A stretch of 64,000 nucleotides of DNA, from NCBI RefSeq assembly GCF_002865645.1, contig NW_020194562.1, forward strand, positions 806,001 through 870,000. Reading direction: 5' to 3'. The DNA comes from Hyaloscypha bicolor E. Lineage: Eukaryota; Ascomycota; Leotiomycetes; Helotiales; Hyaloscyphaceae. This document shows positions 1 through 12,160 of the stretch, piece after piece (the first letter of the stretch is position 1; every line of letters starts with the position of its first letter). Position numbers and translations under genes: made by a program. The notes below the pieces were generated by a model, which was given only the letters and a program-made list of their open reading frames with translations, ran no database searches and had not been told where the DNA came from.

Positions 1-1717
1 ATTTCCAGATATGCAAATTTCTTGCCTGGGAGAATGCATTAGCCAGTGATTCATTTGGTCGGATCTCATAAGTGGAAAAGGTATCAAGGATCCATTTTTA
101 ACGTACCAAAACAGCCGCGAGCACCCCCACCAAATTGCGTATTGGGACCTGCTTGCATGTCGATCTCAATCCGACCATCGCTATCTGTCTTCAACCAGCG
201 ATCGGGGTTGAATTGGGCCATGTCTAGGGGGTCCCACTCCCCAATCTTGTCCTTTGCCTCCTGGCAGCTCTGGCTCCTCAACCTCTCGTCGATGGGCATA
301 GGCGGAGAAACAAAAGATGGGCCATTGGTCATGAACAAGACATTTGTGCCCTTGGAGAGATGAACGCCAAGCAAGTCGGTTGCAACTAAGCTCTTTCGGG
401 CGTGCGTTGCAGCAGTGCCTCCACAGCGTAGTATCTCTTCGACCACAGCGTTGAAGTATGGCATCTTGGAGTCAGTGATCTCGCTATAAGTAGGTTGTCT
501 CCCCTCAGCGGCGGCGTCAGGCATAGCGTCTCGTATGGCTTCACGGAGTGTGCTTTGAACATCTTGGTGATCTGTCAAGAACTTCAGCCCCCACATCAAA
601 GTCGTAGAAGTCGTCTCGTGTCCAGCTAATAAAAACCCGAAGAGTTCGTCCTTAAGCACTGTGGCGTCTAGTCGAGGCGGTCTGCCTTCTTTCCTCGCTT
701 GGTGAATCTCCCGACGCAGGACGTAGTCCATGGCGGACTTCACTGGAAAGTTGCCACTTTCGCTATTTCCAAGTCGGTCTCGAGAATCTTTGAGAGCATT
801 GCTAAGCATCAAATCTTTCCTATTAAATGCTCTCCTGATGCGAGGGATCTTTAGGTAGAAGAAATAACTGAGTCCAGGGAGTGGAGAAGCTAGTCCGATT
901 TCCATACTGTCAATCACGGTCCTAATGGACACAACGTCGTCTGACGTGGGCGCCTGGGGGAAGGAAACTGGGAGATCGGGATTGTCGGCAAGTTCGACCT
1001 TAGAACACTGGGTAAGAAGATCCAATTGAGACCTGGTAGTGCCCGCTTCGGAGCCAACGGCAGCAGCCCAGATTGTATCCAGAGCTGCATTGGCAACGTC
1101 TTCTTCCGCGGGGAATGGGTGGTTGTTAGCAAGAACCATTTTCCTACGCCAGAGCTGCAACAGTTCCAAAGTTGCACTGTAAAGCTGAGGCGCCGCAACC
1201 TGTGGGAATGTGAGCTTTTGACCAGTGCCCTAGTAGACGAAAGTATACACACCTCATTAAGAAATGCCGGGGTCATCAAGTCCGAGAGCAGAGCGCGGTG
1301 GGCTCTCTGCTTTGGACCCGAGGGAAATGGAAAGTGGTGTTCCCTTAGTATGGGCTGAACAACGTCTGTAGTGAACGAAGACCTGTCAAACTCCTTTGAG
1401 CGCCGCGTCAAAACGTCTTGGCATTCCCTCGCATCGACAACTATAACCCAAGGGGCAGAGAATGGTTTGACAAAGATTTGAACCATTGGGGCATTCAACT
1501 TATTACATTGTTCCGTCATCCATGTAAATGTCTCCCGCGTGTCTCTCTTCCATTTCACCATGCTTGGTATGTCACCAAATATGCTTCTGGAGGATGCATA
1601 GTTGTAGGGAATCCCAGGTATTGGTTTGGGTAGCGCGGCACGATACAGAATGGCCAGAATAGCAACAACGATACTGACAATAATTGCTGTCGAGGAAGAG
1701 AAGATGGAGAAAGTCAT
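1..1717 (-). CDS. Cytochrome P450 monooxygenase, 3' end cut by window edge
   Basis: Partial gene, join of 1717-1253, 1199-107 and 25-<1. It encodes a membrane-anchored heme-thiolate monooxygenase; the substrate is unknown. The start at 1717 is the first ATG and precedes a hydrophobic anchor (residues about 5-25) and a proline-rich hinge (LPKPIPGIP). Visible motifs are the I-helix LLAGHETTSTTL, the K-helix EILR, the FNPDRW (PERF-like) box and the heme loop FGGGARGCFG. The 53-bp intron (1200-1252) joins PAFLNE to VAAPQLYS. The 81-bp intron (26-106, donor GTACGT) falls directly after the heme cysteine loop and restores GKKFAYLE, the expected start of the L-helix, so the reading frame appears intact. 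About 527 residues lie inside the window and only the extreme C-terminus is missing. It stands tail-to-head after a second P450 of a different subfamily. CYP family assignment is not possible by eye. Confidence 0.9.
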
Positions 1718-2571
1718 GTTGAAATCCCTCAAACCGACGTGGAACTTCGCAAACGATTCAAGGAAGAATAATCAAGAGAGAATTCAAAGGGTATAACATC
1801 TTATCGGCCGCATCCATCACAATCACATCTTAGCTGGTTCGTTCTGCCCACAAGGCAGCTCCGCATGGGGAAGTAGAAACGCCGTGAGCAAGATGAAGTT
1901 CATAATGCCGGCCGCGCAGAAACGCGGCAATTTCAAGATATCCGATTGCGGAGACAGGTATATTATATAATAATCCCGCCTTACAGCCCACGAACATTCA
2001 AAACTCTATAATCCCGGTCCAGCCTGTCATACTTGTCCTATCCCCCACTGCCAAGGTGGGGACCCCGCGACCCAGTGTCGTGGCATCAGAAGATGCGGAG
2101 AGCGGGGAAAGGCAAATGAAATTATGAAACCTCCTTCTCCACGTCCACGCCCTCAATGGCTGTTGCACACATCCTCAAGTGGAGTCCACGTCCCAGTCTC
2201 GGTCCCAAATCAACCCCCAGAACAACTTTGGATCGGATTGCCGTTGCCGTTGCCATCTAATTTGCCTACGCTGGTCTGCGATCTTCAGAGAAAAATCCTG
2301 TTTGTGAGGGACTCGCTGATAATTCTCGTCAAAAGAAAAGGGGCGATAAGCGAGCCCCCGAGCCCACCTTGACTTCTGTCTACTTTTCTACAATGACATG
2401 TAGAACTCGATGAGGGGTTCGAGCACATTTGGTGGGTGGCGAATGGCTATTTTTACAAAAAACTAGCGAAAGCTAATTTGATGTAAAGTTTCAAGCGATC
2501 CACCAACCCGGTTGTTGGTTTGGCATGCATTTGATATGAAATGAGAGATTTAGTATTATTATTTTACTCCT
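1718..2571. other. Intergenic region between the two P450 genes
   Basis: This holds the upstream region of the left P450 and the 3' flank of the next one. A TATA-like stretch (tattatataa, 1961-1970) lies about 245 bp before the left gene's start. No further ORF with family features is seen. Confidence 0.5.
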
Positions 2572-4344
2572 TTACTGAGACGCTCGGCGCACTATCCGGC
2601 AGGGAAAATTCTTCTGCTTTACGAACCAGTCGTTCGTAGTCTCGATATCGCGCTCTGGGAAGACTGGTTCAATATCGTACCATCGAATAATCTCCGGGAC
2701 GACCTTTGACATTTCCAGAAGGCTGATATTCTTGCCGAGACATGTACGCGTACCACTACCAAACTAGGAGATATCAGGATGGTGACGATTGGGGTGGCAG
2801 GAATGCGGGGCTTACTGTCATGAAATATGCTTCTCGCTGCTTCACAAGCTCCGGCGCTTCAAGCCATCGCTCAGGCCTGAATATATCTGCGTCTTCCCCA
2901 AAGACGTCTTGGTTTGCATGCGCGGCCCACGCATTCACACCGACAGTAGCCTAGTAGTATATCTTCAGTATCAATATATATGGATGTGCGTGTCGGCAAA
3001 GCTTACACCGGCTGGGAAAAAATGACCCGCGATAGTAGAACCACCTTTGGGCACTACCCGACCCAAGATCAAACCCGTTGCTGGATGACAACGCAAAGCC
3101 TCCTTGAGCACGGCTTGAAGGTATTTTAGCTGTTGCGCCTCTTTGAATTTGATCGGAGTGCTGATTTCCCCACGGTTGGATGCCTCCTCTAGCTCGTGCC
3201 GAACCTTGTCGAGAACCTTTAGGTTTTTCGAGATGTAGTAAAATACAGCGGTGAGTGAGATCCCAGTTGTGTCAGAGCCGGCTCCGATATTGGCTAGCGC
3301 CGATGCCATAATATCTCTGTCTCTGACCTTCTCGGGGTTCTCACTTTGCAAGTGGCGAAAGCGGGTGATGAAGTCTGAAGGCCCGGTGTTGTTCTTCTCC
3401 AAAAGTGGACCCTTGAGGCGCGGAGCAACGATCTTGTCTACGAAGTCTAAAAGGTGCTGCAGTCCCCTCATGCTTGGGAATAACAGAACATTGGCGAAGA
3501 AGAGCACTGGGTGGATCTCCGGAATTATGCCAATACGGGCTGAGTAGTACAGAAGAATCTCGAGTGAGCCCATTATGCCATTGATGTCTTCGCCCTTGTC
3601 AAGGAAGCCGAACCGTTTGCCAAGCTCAAATACCTGTCAGTGGCTAGCGGGGAAGAAATGGTCACCAATTACATACAGTCACATTGCCAATGACGTCGAA
3701 CGCATAACATTGCAGCCAGTGGGGAAGGTCGATCGCTTCGCCGGCCTTTGCGAACTCGGTCAACCTTGCCTTCAAGATATCCGTACATTCGTTGATGAAA
3801 GGCTCGAGTTGTACCAAAGTTGTCATAGAGTAGGCTCCCGAGATTCTCCTACGGTTAACGGCGTGCCTCTCTGTATTTGGATCCGCAAAGAGGTTTTCAT
3901 GTATCCGACCAGGGACAGCAGTGGCCCGGTAGAATGTTGACTGAAAATATCAGAACCGAATGTAATAATTTCTGGAAACCACCGCACCTTGATAAAGCCA
4001 CCTTTGCTTCCGTAAATGGTTTGCACAGAATTTGGGTCATCGATACTATATTGCCCAGGAGCTATGCGAATAACAGGTCCTTTAAAAAGGTTAGTTAAAT
4101 GTAGAATATGATCGAACGGAGGGTACCCACCATGCTTTCGATGGAGCTCGACATCTTTTAGATGAAATCGCCCATAATACGTTTCACGGAGAAGCCAAAA
4201 ACGACTGAACCGCGCCAGAAAAGGGCCAGGGATAGACGCTAGCTTGGATGAATAATGACGAAACAATCTGTAAATGACGTTGATAACTACAAGCAGGAGA
4301 AGACTTGAGGTAAGCATAGAGATATTTAAATGATGAATCATCAT
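2572..4344 (-). CDS. Cytochrome P450, pisatin-demethylase-like type
   Basis: Six exons: 4344-4131, 4079-3988, 3940-3677, 3633-3007, 2950-2816 and 2763-2572, giving 507 aa, a normal length for a microsomal fungal P450. The N-terminus has a hydrophobic anchor followed by SIPGPFLARFS. Then come GPVIRIAPGQYSIDD, the C-helix region, DVIGNVT-VFELGKRFGFL, the I-helix GAGSDTTGIS, EALRCHP (the ExxR helix), FRPERW and the heme loop FGSGTRTCLG. All five introns are 43-56 bp and every junction keeps the frame; the first carries a clear CTAAC branch site. The GKRFGFL plus long meander region resembles the pisatin demethylase/CYP57-like group, but that is family resemblance only. The enzyme would hydroxylate or demethylate a small hydrophobic molecule at the ER, using a separate reductase. 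No backbone synthase lies nearby, so the substrate stays open. Confidence 0.9.
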
Positions 4345-4795
4345 GGAAAGTAGGCCACGCTCTTGTTCCCCGGCAGGTTAAACACAGAAGCAGATAAGAG
4401 AGCTCCGAAGTAGAGGAATGGGGAATGTGGGGCAAGTAGATGCGCCGATGGCAGCTGTATAGATTAATTGCGGTGGCAGAACGTCCAATGGACAAGGTGT
4501 TTTCAAACTACACAGTTTCGTAATACTACAACGTTGGGGCGGTCCTTTTAAGGAATGCTGGTTGGTAGCCGATCAAGATGCCGGTGTTACACAACCTTCA
4601 GGCATTTGCCGCGCCGTGAAGGGCCAGATTGACCGGGCTTGGGGATGGTGAAGAAGTTGCGCCGCTACCCCGCACGAGAGATAGCCCAAGCTCAAAGTTC
4701 CATCCATGAATGAAATAATCGTACGTCAAGTTTGTCTTGTCGGACACGCCACGGGATCCAGTGCACATTCCGGTGGGCTCTTTCTGGCAAAACCG
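4345..4795. other. Intergenic region upstream of the second P450
   Basis: Promoter-side DNA of the P450 gene, ending at the edge of a transposon-like element. No gene is seen. A short minus ORF over the P450 start region is only a frame shadow. Confidence 0.5.
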
Positions 4796-6288
4796 TAATA
4801 GTCAGACTTGACGTCGGGCTAAAGGGGCCCTCCCCTTTAGTCGGGGAAAACGAGTTAGCCCGCAGCTTTTACTGAGGCTATTAGCGAGAACGCATATGCG
4901 AAAAGTGATTTTCTGATTTTTTGATTTTTGCACTGGTCCACCCCCACCCCCACAACGCAAAGAACACCCAAAAAATCGCGATTTCGCCCCCGCCCCCTCT
5001 TCTCTCCCCTTACCCCCTCTCTCCTAGCCGTATACGTATATAGATAAATAAAAATTAAAGAGAGAGAGTAATTTTTTAAGTAATAATAGAAATATAGGGA
5101 GAGGGGGTATAGTGTATGGTGTATGGGCGTTTGCGATTTTTGGTGGGGTAAGCCCGTGCCGAATCATAATTCGTATGTCGTAAGTCGTACGCTTGCTTGG
5201 TCTTCTGATCCTTATCTTTCCGTAAGGCGGGGTAGAGCTGTGCAAAAATAAAAAAATTAGAAAACCAGGGGCCGCATTAGCGGAAGAAAATGCAAAGAGT
5301 AAAAGCCAGATTTAGATCTGATTCCGAAGCATTGATTTCATTTCGGAGCTGTAAAAGGCCGTTCTGAATAAGTACAGCCAAAAATCGTCTCTAAAAACCA
5401 CCCTTATAATCAAAGTCCCACCCACCACTTATAAAAGAGACCCAGATTAAAATTGCTGACCTGTAAGACGCCCCACGATATAAAAGGAGCCCCAGAACGC
5501 CCGTAAAACACGCCCATTCATTATTAGCCTCAAGAGCACCTGCCATCTCTTCAAGTAAATTAATAATAAGAATATTATATTCGTAATTACCAAAATATAC
5601 TCCTTAATTTTCCTAAATCCCTCAAAAATAAACTTAAGTAAATGTCACGATAAGGTGATATTGCAGTGGTGGTAAAGAGTTTGAATTGAGCTGAAGGCTG
5701 CCTGCCGGGCTAAAAGCACTGGCTACACGCTAAGTCACGTGCAGTGGCACCACGTGACTGGTGCCACGTAATAGTCAATTATACTTTTAATTTATATATA
5801 TGCCTATAAGATATAAATATTAATTACAAATATTATAAGTAGAAAAAAAAGCTAGAAACTTATTAATAATAAGGAGAGAATTTTCCTTGGCCCCCCTTAA
5901 GCGAGCAGATTTTACCCAAACACGTGATTTTTTTTCGGATTATATATGAGCAGAAGTCATAGACAATTGCCTTCATAGGCACGAATACTTATTAAATCTT
6001 GGGGGGAGACCCCCCAAACCCCCCTCTAGCTTTCTGAACAAGTTTTTAATTTTCTTAATTTTACAAATTATGTGACAGTGACATTTTCTGACACGTGATA
6101 TTTTTTGCCACACCAGCCCACCGCGTGTAACTAAAACCCAGCTTCCGACAAGTCTAAATCAGGCTTTTAATCACTTTTCGCATATGCGTTCTCGCTAATA
6201 CTGTAGCCTCAGTAAAAGTTGCGGGCCAACTCGCTTTCCCTGACTAAAATGAAAGGTCCCTTTAGCGCGACGTCAAGTCCGGCTATTA
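4796..6288. mobile_element. 1.5-kb non-autonomous TIR element, probably Tc1/mariner type
   Basis: The two ends form long imperfect terminal inverted repeats, 4796-4910 and 6169-6288. Both begin TAATAG and share the blocks GACTTGACGTCG, TTTTACTGAGGCTA and ATTAGCGAGAACGCATATGCG. Most differences between the arms are C/T or G/A transitions, with one 4-base indel, as expected for an old copy hit by RIP-like mutation. A TA at each outer end fits a mariner-type TA target duplication; the element's own terminus may be longer or shorter by a few bases. The interior is very AT-rich and holds no transposase-like ORF. It contains two overlapping CACGTG palindromes near 5733-5767 and a G6/C6 hairpin near 6000, so it is a deletion derivative or MITE-like relic. 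Confidence 0.75.
5733..5767. repeat. Overlapping palindromes with CACGTG cores
   Basis: AGTCACGTG (5733-5741) pairs with CACGTGACT (5751-5759). The overlapping GTGGCACC (5744-5751) pairs with GGTGCCAC (5760-5767). The two stems are mutually exclusive because they share bases. They lie inside the TIR element. CACGTG is an E-box-like hexamer, but nothing shows that it is used here. Confidence 0.6.
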
Positions 6289-7594
6289 GTCCCGTGGTGA
6301 GCGACCTCGCATTCGGACATCTCGAGTCTTCCGCTCTCCCAGTTACGCTACATCAGAATCTTTTGCGAAATCTAGCTTGGAATACAGTGAATTAACCAGA
6401 AGCGCCAATAAAGTCAAGAATCAATCATTGTAATCCATTATCGAAATCTTCTCATTTTCAGCACGTTACAACAGTTCAATGAACGTGACATGCTTGAAGC
6501 GTACCAAGACTGAGAAAAGTTCAAGAATTCGCTTCGACCAGTGTTAAAAACGTTGAGCAATACCCATAGACTCAGGATTAATTTTCGCTTTCGCTGGTTC
6601 CGTTTTAGTTTGCAGACGTGAGCAACTACTGCTTTATCCTGAGCCGAGGGTAAGCCTACCTAAGCCAAGGGTGAGCATGCCGGATCAGAGCCTCAGCAAG
6701 CCTATGCACTATGATTTGGGACCAATTTTGGCCTCCTGCGTAACCGGCTATAGTTTCCTTACCGAATTTCGCCCGGGAATCCGTTTCTGCTCCCTTCCAG
6801 GTTCCTGCCGGAGCAGATTTTAGATCCCTCTTGTCAAAGAGCTTATGTAGTAGTAATTCAGCCTCACAAGTCAGAATGTCACACAAGATGCTGAATGTTG
6901 CGTTGAGGGCGTTGGGTGCTGTGTCAGTTGGACATCACGTGATTCATTCTAATCATCCTAATAGAGTTAGCTCCCTTCAGCAAGCATAAATAGATTCTCT
7001 TCCAAAATGCTCTTCTTGTACTTCAGAGATCTCAATCATAATCGTCTCTACCCTCAATTCTGAGCTTCATTTAATGAACAATTCATCTCCGACAGTGCTG
7101 GTGGTGCAATCGTCACGCTGAGTCAGCTGCATATATATCTACCCCTCTTCCACCCGGACCTCGACTATCCACTACTTATCAATCCCCTTTAGTATGTGAC
7201 TATGTATACAAGAAACAATGAACTGAATATCAAGCATCCATTTAGAGAAGTTTCGAAGTTATACTCTCTATGTCCTAGCAAGCTATGGGAATATATTCGG
7301 AAATGCGCGTTAGACAGAGTTCTGAAAGCGTGCCACCTCGAAGTTGCACCCTTTGCTCTATATACAGTATGTACCCCGAGATTTCCTGGCTGGGTTAGAA
7401 TTCAAAGAACACCGTTGAAACAGAGACAGAGAGGAAAAAGAACAAAGAAACTGCTTAACACTAGATCGTTCACATGATGCAGTGTTCTAAGTATTCGGGA
7501 ATTGTCTCAATCATTCCTCGGGGGTAACCTCAAAGACGCTCTCACTTTGTCACATAAGTTTTAGCAACTAGAACTCCTAACCTCTGACATTCGA
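6289..7594. other. Gene-poor interval beside the HET gene
   Basis: Holds only short ORFs (for example 6656-6886 minus and 7196-7477 plus) without recognisable domains, repeats or convincing splice structure. It contains the 3' flank of the HET gene. Nothing else is supported. Confidence 0.4.
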
Positions 7595-9671
7595 TTAACT
7601 AGACTTTCCATCTAGATATTTCGACATGGTGAGTAAGTGAAGCAGGTAAACTTCCTTCCCCGAAACAATTCTAAGTTCAGCTACAGTAACTAGCTGCAGA
7701 TCATCGCAAATATGTACGTGTCTTCTGGCGGCCTCCATATCCGTAGAGATTGAGAAAAGATCGACAGGAAATTTGTCAAATTTGTGCTGCAGATAGTTAT
7801 CGATCTGAAGCTGTTGGAAATAATCAGCCTGCTCCCGAGGCCCCAAACTCATCTGCTTATGACGCTTCCCATCAAATCCTTCTGCGGGGCTTAGATAGCA
7901 CCAGGGAACGAAACCGCCGCAAGTAACCCCAAAAATAAGAACGTAGTAAGTGATCTTCAATCGATCAATACGTGAATCAAAATACTCGCATCTGATGAGA
8001 AGTGCACCCAATTTCCTGGCTTCCAAAGGCCCTAGCCCTTGTCTGAACTCAACCTGAGGTTGCAGGAACCTAGTTGTTGGATCCCAAAGGTCCCGTGGGT
8101 GTGCTTGAGTAACCACCATGTCGGACTCAGAAAAGGGTTCAGGGATTACCAACCAGAATCCGGGCGGCAATGCAAATTGGGTATCTTGTTTTATGAAGAT
8201 GGTCTGGACAGTCCAGTCCGAGTATAAAGTCCCTACATTTCAGAAATGTTAGAATGAAAATTGAAACCGTGCTAACAAAAACAGACTTACTTGAACGAAT
8301 CTCTACCAACTGACGCTGCGGCTTCCTTGGGTCGAAACCCTCTAACTCAACCCGACCCGCGGAGTCATAGGAACTGAACAAGAAGAGTTGAGACATATCA
8401 ACACGTGTATACTGCTCGCTGCTGGGAGAAAGTCGTTTTAGATGAATTGCCGGTAGCCGTCCGGGAACATGCCCAACAGGACAGTTTAACATCGCTAAAT
8501 ACACCAACCCAGATGGGTAACCCATATCCTGACACATCAAGAATTCAACCTGGACTCCTTTATTGGTAGATACCGGAAAGGCACGTCCTGCAGTTTCGGA
8601 ATAGAATTGTGAAATAGCATCAGAATGCCGGAAGAGCTCTGGGGTGGGCGCCAAAAGCCCCTGAAGCTTGAAACCCTCTGAATACTTGTCTCGATAGAAT
8701 TCGACGATTGGATATTTCCAGGCAAAGAGTGACTGGTCGTTCGAGATCTTCAATATTTCTTCTTGCAGACGAATAAAGGCCTTGGCACCCTCTCCATATA
8801 ATAGTGGCATGTTGATGCTGAATACTCCGAGCAAACAGTACGCCATGTCTTCGATACGGGTAGTCTGACGATTGGCAGCCCATGACATCCGGCGAGCAAT
8901 GCTTAGTCGTCGCAAATCCCCTCCATTCAAGGCAAAAAGATCGATGTTAGTAATTCCGGAAATGGCGTTGATATGATCTTCTTTCATCCCGATGGAATTC
9001 CAGTTCTTATCGAAGAATTGGAGCTTGACCGGAGCCAGTAGCTCTTGCAATGTCCATCCTCGCGAAAACCAGCGGGAGTAGGAAGGCGATGAGCTGTATC
9101 GCATACTATCTTCCGTGTAGAAAGGGTGCCAAGGGTGGTGGGTTGAATTTGAGGTCTTGGAATGTATAAGGACATCCGAGAGATATGTATAGCAAATTGC
9201 AGAGCCTTTGTACCATTGATACATCGAATTTATAGCCTCGGATAATTCGGCAGAGCTTGTCTTATCGATGCAGCATGTGTCGATCCAAATATATGCATAG
9301 CCATCGGCACGAGCTTGTCTGCAACTGTCTCGAACTTTGGTGAATCCTGTTTTGTGCTGTGTAATGGTTCTATCTCCCGTGATATCCTGAAAGGTGATTT
9401 CCTCAAAGCCCCCTGATAGAACGAGGAAGTCAGCCGGTTCGCGTTTCTGTATAACTCAGGATCGCTTGCAGCAAGATCGACATTTTGATTTTAGAATATG
9501 AGTTATTGCGGAGTCTTTTGCCAATACAAGGGAACTACGAGCCTTGGCCAACTCACATGTGTGGGAGAGTATGGCGTATTTGGGAATTCCTTGGTTTCCT
9601 AGCCTCTGATCGATTGCACTACCCGCGAAGAATTCTTCCAATCGTAAGGTTGTTGTTTGCAAGAGTCGCAT
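7595..9671 (-). CDS. HET-domain (heterokaryon incompatibility-type) protein
   Basis: Three exons, 9671-9557, 9412-8291 and 8232-7595, encode 624 aa. The N-terminal HET domain is complete. MRLLQTTTLRLEEF opens it and PKYAILSHTW follows; the tryptophan codon is itself rebuilt across the first intron (T/GG). Next come EEITFQDITGD, YIWIDTCCIDKTSSAELSEA, INSMYQWYKGSAICYTYLSD, RGWTLQELLAP and CLLGVFSINMPLLYGEG. This is the classic layout of fungal HET proteins, which trigger cell death after fusion of genetically different hyphae or act in immunity-like recognition. The C-terminal part (about residues 300-624) has no recognised repeat domain such as WD40, ankyrin or NACHT. Introns have GTGAGT and GTAAGT donors and all junctions are in phase, so the gene looks functional. 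It contrasts with the broken HET gene near 48-49.7 kb. Confidence 0.9.
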
Positions 9672-11267
9672 AATGACAGCTACTCGAGAGACAATCGGAA
9701 TATCGAATAGATTGAAGGGGAGGTGCCTCTAGAGTACGCAGGTTGAATGTCGCCAGGATCAGTGGATCAAGTTTTCCCACAGCCGACTCCGTTGCGTTGT
9801 GATCGTGAGTAGCTAGGCCAACTCGTTCGGATATAAATGGAGTCAAGATATCCAAGAGCCTGTTGGGTATGGATTGAATGTTGTTGAGAGTGGAGAGCCT
9901 GCCGGGTGGGAGATGTTTGTTGCATAATCAGCCCCAAGCCACCTTGAGAACACTGCCTTAATGTTGCTTAGTAAACAGGGAAAAAGTAACCCCTCGGTGT
10001 CGATTAGGGTTGTCGATTGGGGGCCACACTAACCGAAATTAGCAGGCGGTGGCAGGTGCCCGTATACATTACTTTATATGCACTAATGTGTGTAGATTAA
10101 TGTATATTGGCACCTAATCCGCGTATCGCATTCTTTGCCCTAATGGCACGTCGTCGTCGTCGTCGTTTCTAGACAAATTTGGTCATATAGGCATGTGGCA
10201 ATTCTTATTTCCTCTTAACCTCTTGCAAAACGGGAAAATGTAAAACGATACCTCCCCGGGTATTAATTAGGGGTATTAATTGGGGGTGTCGACCCTAAGA
10301 GAGCCTAAAAATTCAGCGATTAAGCACCTGGAACTTATTTGCCTCATAGGCAATTTGCTCCGCCTATCCCACGCCCCCAAAACTAGAGCTCTTATAAACT
10401 TCCTTATACCTATATTAAGAAATTTGATTTGAGAGAAAGGCTTAAGTAAGCACAAGCAACGAATTAGGCATTATGAAAATTCTAAAATCTATTAATACTC
10501 CTATTTAATACCCGGCCGGGGGGGAGGGTTTGTGAGGCTAAATTAGTTCCTTAGTAATGAACTCGGGAAATGCAGAGCGCTAAGCCAGAAAAAGATTCTG
10601 CCGAAACCCCGAGTTTCCAGAGAGATATAGGGAAGGTCCTGTGCCAACTCCTGGAACTTCTCTACGATATCGGTACTAGATCATAGGGCGATCACTTGAA
10701 GGTAGCCCATTTGAGAAAACACTCCCTAGATAGATAGATAGATATAAATCTCTCTCAAAGGTAATGAATGGACACGCCGCCTTCCTGATTCCAAGAATTC
10801 TGCTTCGTATGTTATGATTGGCGATATTTGCCTAAAGTGTATTTCAGACGAGAAAGAAATGAAAAACTGCAAACAACACCGCCTTACCTGCACTGTCTAT
10901 CAGACACAAATTCAAATCGAATACGACGTGCCACAAAATCTTGTATTTATTCGACTTGACCAGAACGCGAAGTATTTCAGGGTGCAACGTATCAGCAATA
11001 GAAATAGACAGTTCATACTTTCTGCTTTTGCAACGCCTCAAATTTATAGGCTAGAATATACTGGACTTGGCGGGAGTTTCTTAATCCCGGGCCGGACGAT
11101 GATAACACGAGATATAGGGAGTGGGAGGTATTGGTTGTGGCGGCAACTAGGTCTTTTGGGGGCATGAAAAAGCCTATGAGGCAGCAGATTTGTTCGTTGT
11201 TCGATGAGAGTAGAGTACAAAATCAAGTTCAGAATCAAAAGAGACAGAAGGAACCGGGCTGTTGTGT
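9672..11267. other. AT-rich intergenic region with low-complexity tracts
   Basis: Contains the HET gene promoter side, a (cgt)n tract near 10150-10166, a short direct repeat of the form GTATTAATTRGGG near 10259-10290 and a tagatagata tract near 10730. A 117-codon plus ORF at 10814-11167 is open, but has an AT-rich composition unlike the real genes here and no recognisable domain. It is not annotated as a gene. Confidence 0.4.
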
Positions 11268-11730
11268 AATATTGTCAGTGTGTCAAAAAAGTAATCAAGG
11301 TATTCCGAATATTCATGAATATTCATGATTAGCTTGAATAGAATATAATTACCGCAATGCTTAAATAATTTGATTAGATTAGAATATATAATCATGAATA
11401 CTTTGATTACTCTACACGTGACCATGGCACGTGATACGCTAGCCTAATTAAGTAGAGATCCCGCTCTAGTGTCTCCTTAGCGCCACCTCGCTGCCTAATT
11501 AGTGGGTCGAAAGCCTTGCAAAGACGATGCTAGATCGGGAGCCATACCTAATTAGGTTAGTATATCACGTGAAACAGTCACGTGTATAGTAATCAAAGTA
11601 TTCATGAATATTCATGATTACCTCAATTAGAATCTGATTAGAATATAATTAGTGGGTATTTTTGATGAATAAATTAGATTACTAGCCAGTATTCTAATCT
11701 AATCTATTCATTTGACACACTGAATATTGT
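11268..11730. mobile_element. 447-bp hAT-type MITE with 8-bp target duplication
   Basis: The element spans 11276-11722. Its ends are perfect 12-bp inverted repeats, CAGTGTGTCAAA at the left and its complement at the right. It is flanked on both sides by the identical octamer AATATTGT (11268-11275 and 11723-11730). An 8-bp duplication with CAGNG-type ends is diagnostic of the hAT superfamily. The interior has subterminal repeats: GTAATCAARGTATTC followed by GAATATTCATGATTA near 11295 and again near 11590, plus an inverted copy near 11391-11411. There is no transposase ORF, so movement would need an autonomous hAT elsewhere in the genome. The intact duplication suggests a fairly recent insertion. 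It lies seven bases past the stop of a minus ORF. Confidence 0.88.
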
Positions 11731-11737
11731 AATAATT

Positions 11738-12160
11738 TTATCCTTCATGGTCATCAAATGGCCTGTTCTGGAGGATCTCTTTCCGCGTTCCGTCATTCTC
11801 CCTCTCAAAGGCTTCATTCTTGACATGCCAGTTCTGCTTGAGCGTATCTTCACATGTCATTGGAGGTGTCCAGCCATCCGTGATTATCCCTATCCGATCA
11901 CGAATTTTCTCCATTTGAACATCAATGAAGTTTTGCACCGCCTCAATACGTATGCATCGTTCTTCCTGATTTTTCGAGAAGCGTATTGGGCATCCAGGCG
12001 CTTCGTCGTCTTCACCCATGGCAAGTGTAGGCCAGTTCCTCGCTGCACGAATCAGCTCCGCCTTGGGTTTCATGTTATCTCCTTTTCTCGATCTCGGACA
12101 CCCCCTCAAGTCTTGATTCTCTAGAGAGAGAAGATTCTTATAGAACCTATCAGATATCAA
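11738..12160 (-). CDS. Hypothetical ORF, possible terminal exon
   Basis: An open frame of up to 140 codons; the first ATG lies inside it (MKPKAELIRAARNW). The product is hydrophilic and highly charged, with ILQNRPFDDHEG at its end, and belongs to no family I recognise. The base composition is more gene-like than the surroundings. It could be the last exon of an unrecognised gene, a gene fragment or chance. The hAT MITE begins just beyond its stop codon. Treat as weak. Confidence 0.25.
   Translation of the reverse strand: MISDRFYKNLLSLENQDLRGCPRSRKGDNMKPKAELIRAARNWPTLAMGEDDEAPGCPIRFSKNQEERCIRIEAVQNFIDVQMEKIRDRIGIITDGWTPPMTCEDTLKQNWHVKNEAFERENDGTRKEILQNRPFDDHEG

Noticed and set aside
6656..6886. 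76-codon minus ORF in the gap beside the HET gene
   Set aside because: No domain, no splice signals, no support beyond being open.
10814..11167. 117-codon plus ORF beside the hAT element
   Set aside because: AT-rich composition, no motif, overlaps minus ORFs of equal quality, and no splice partner.
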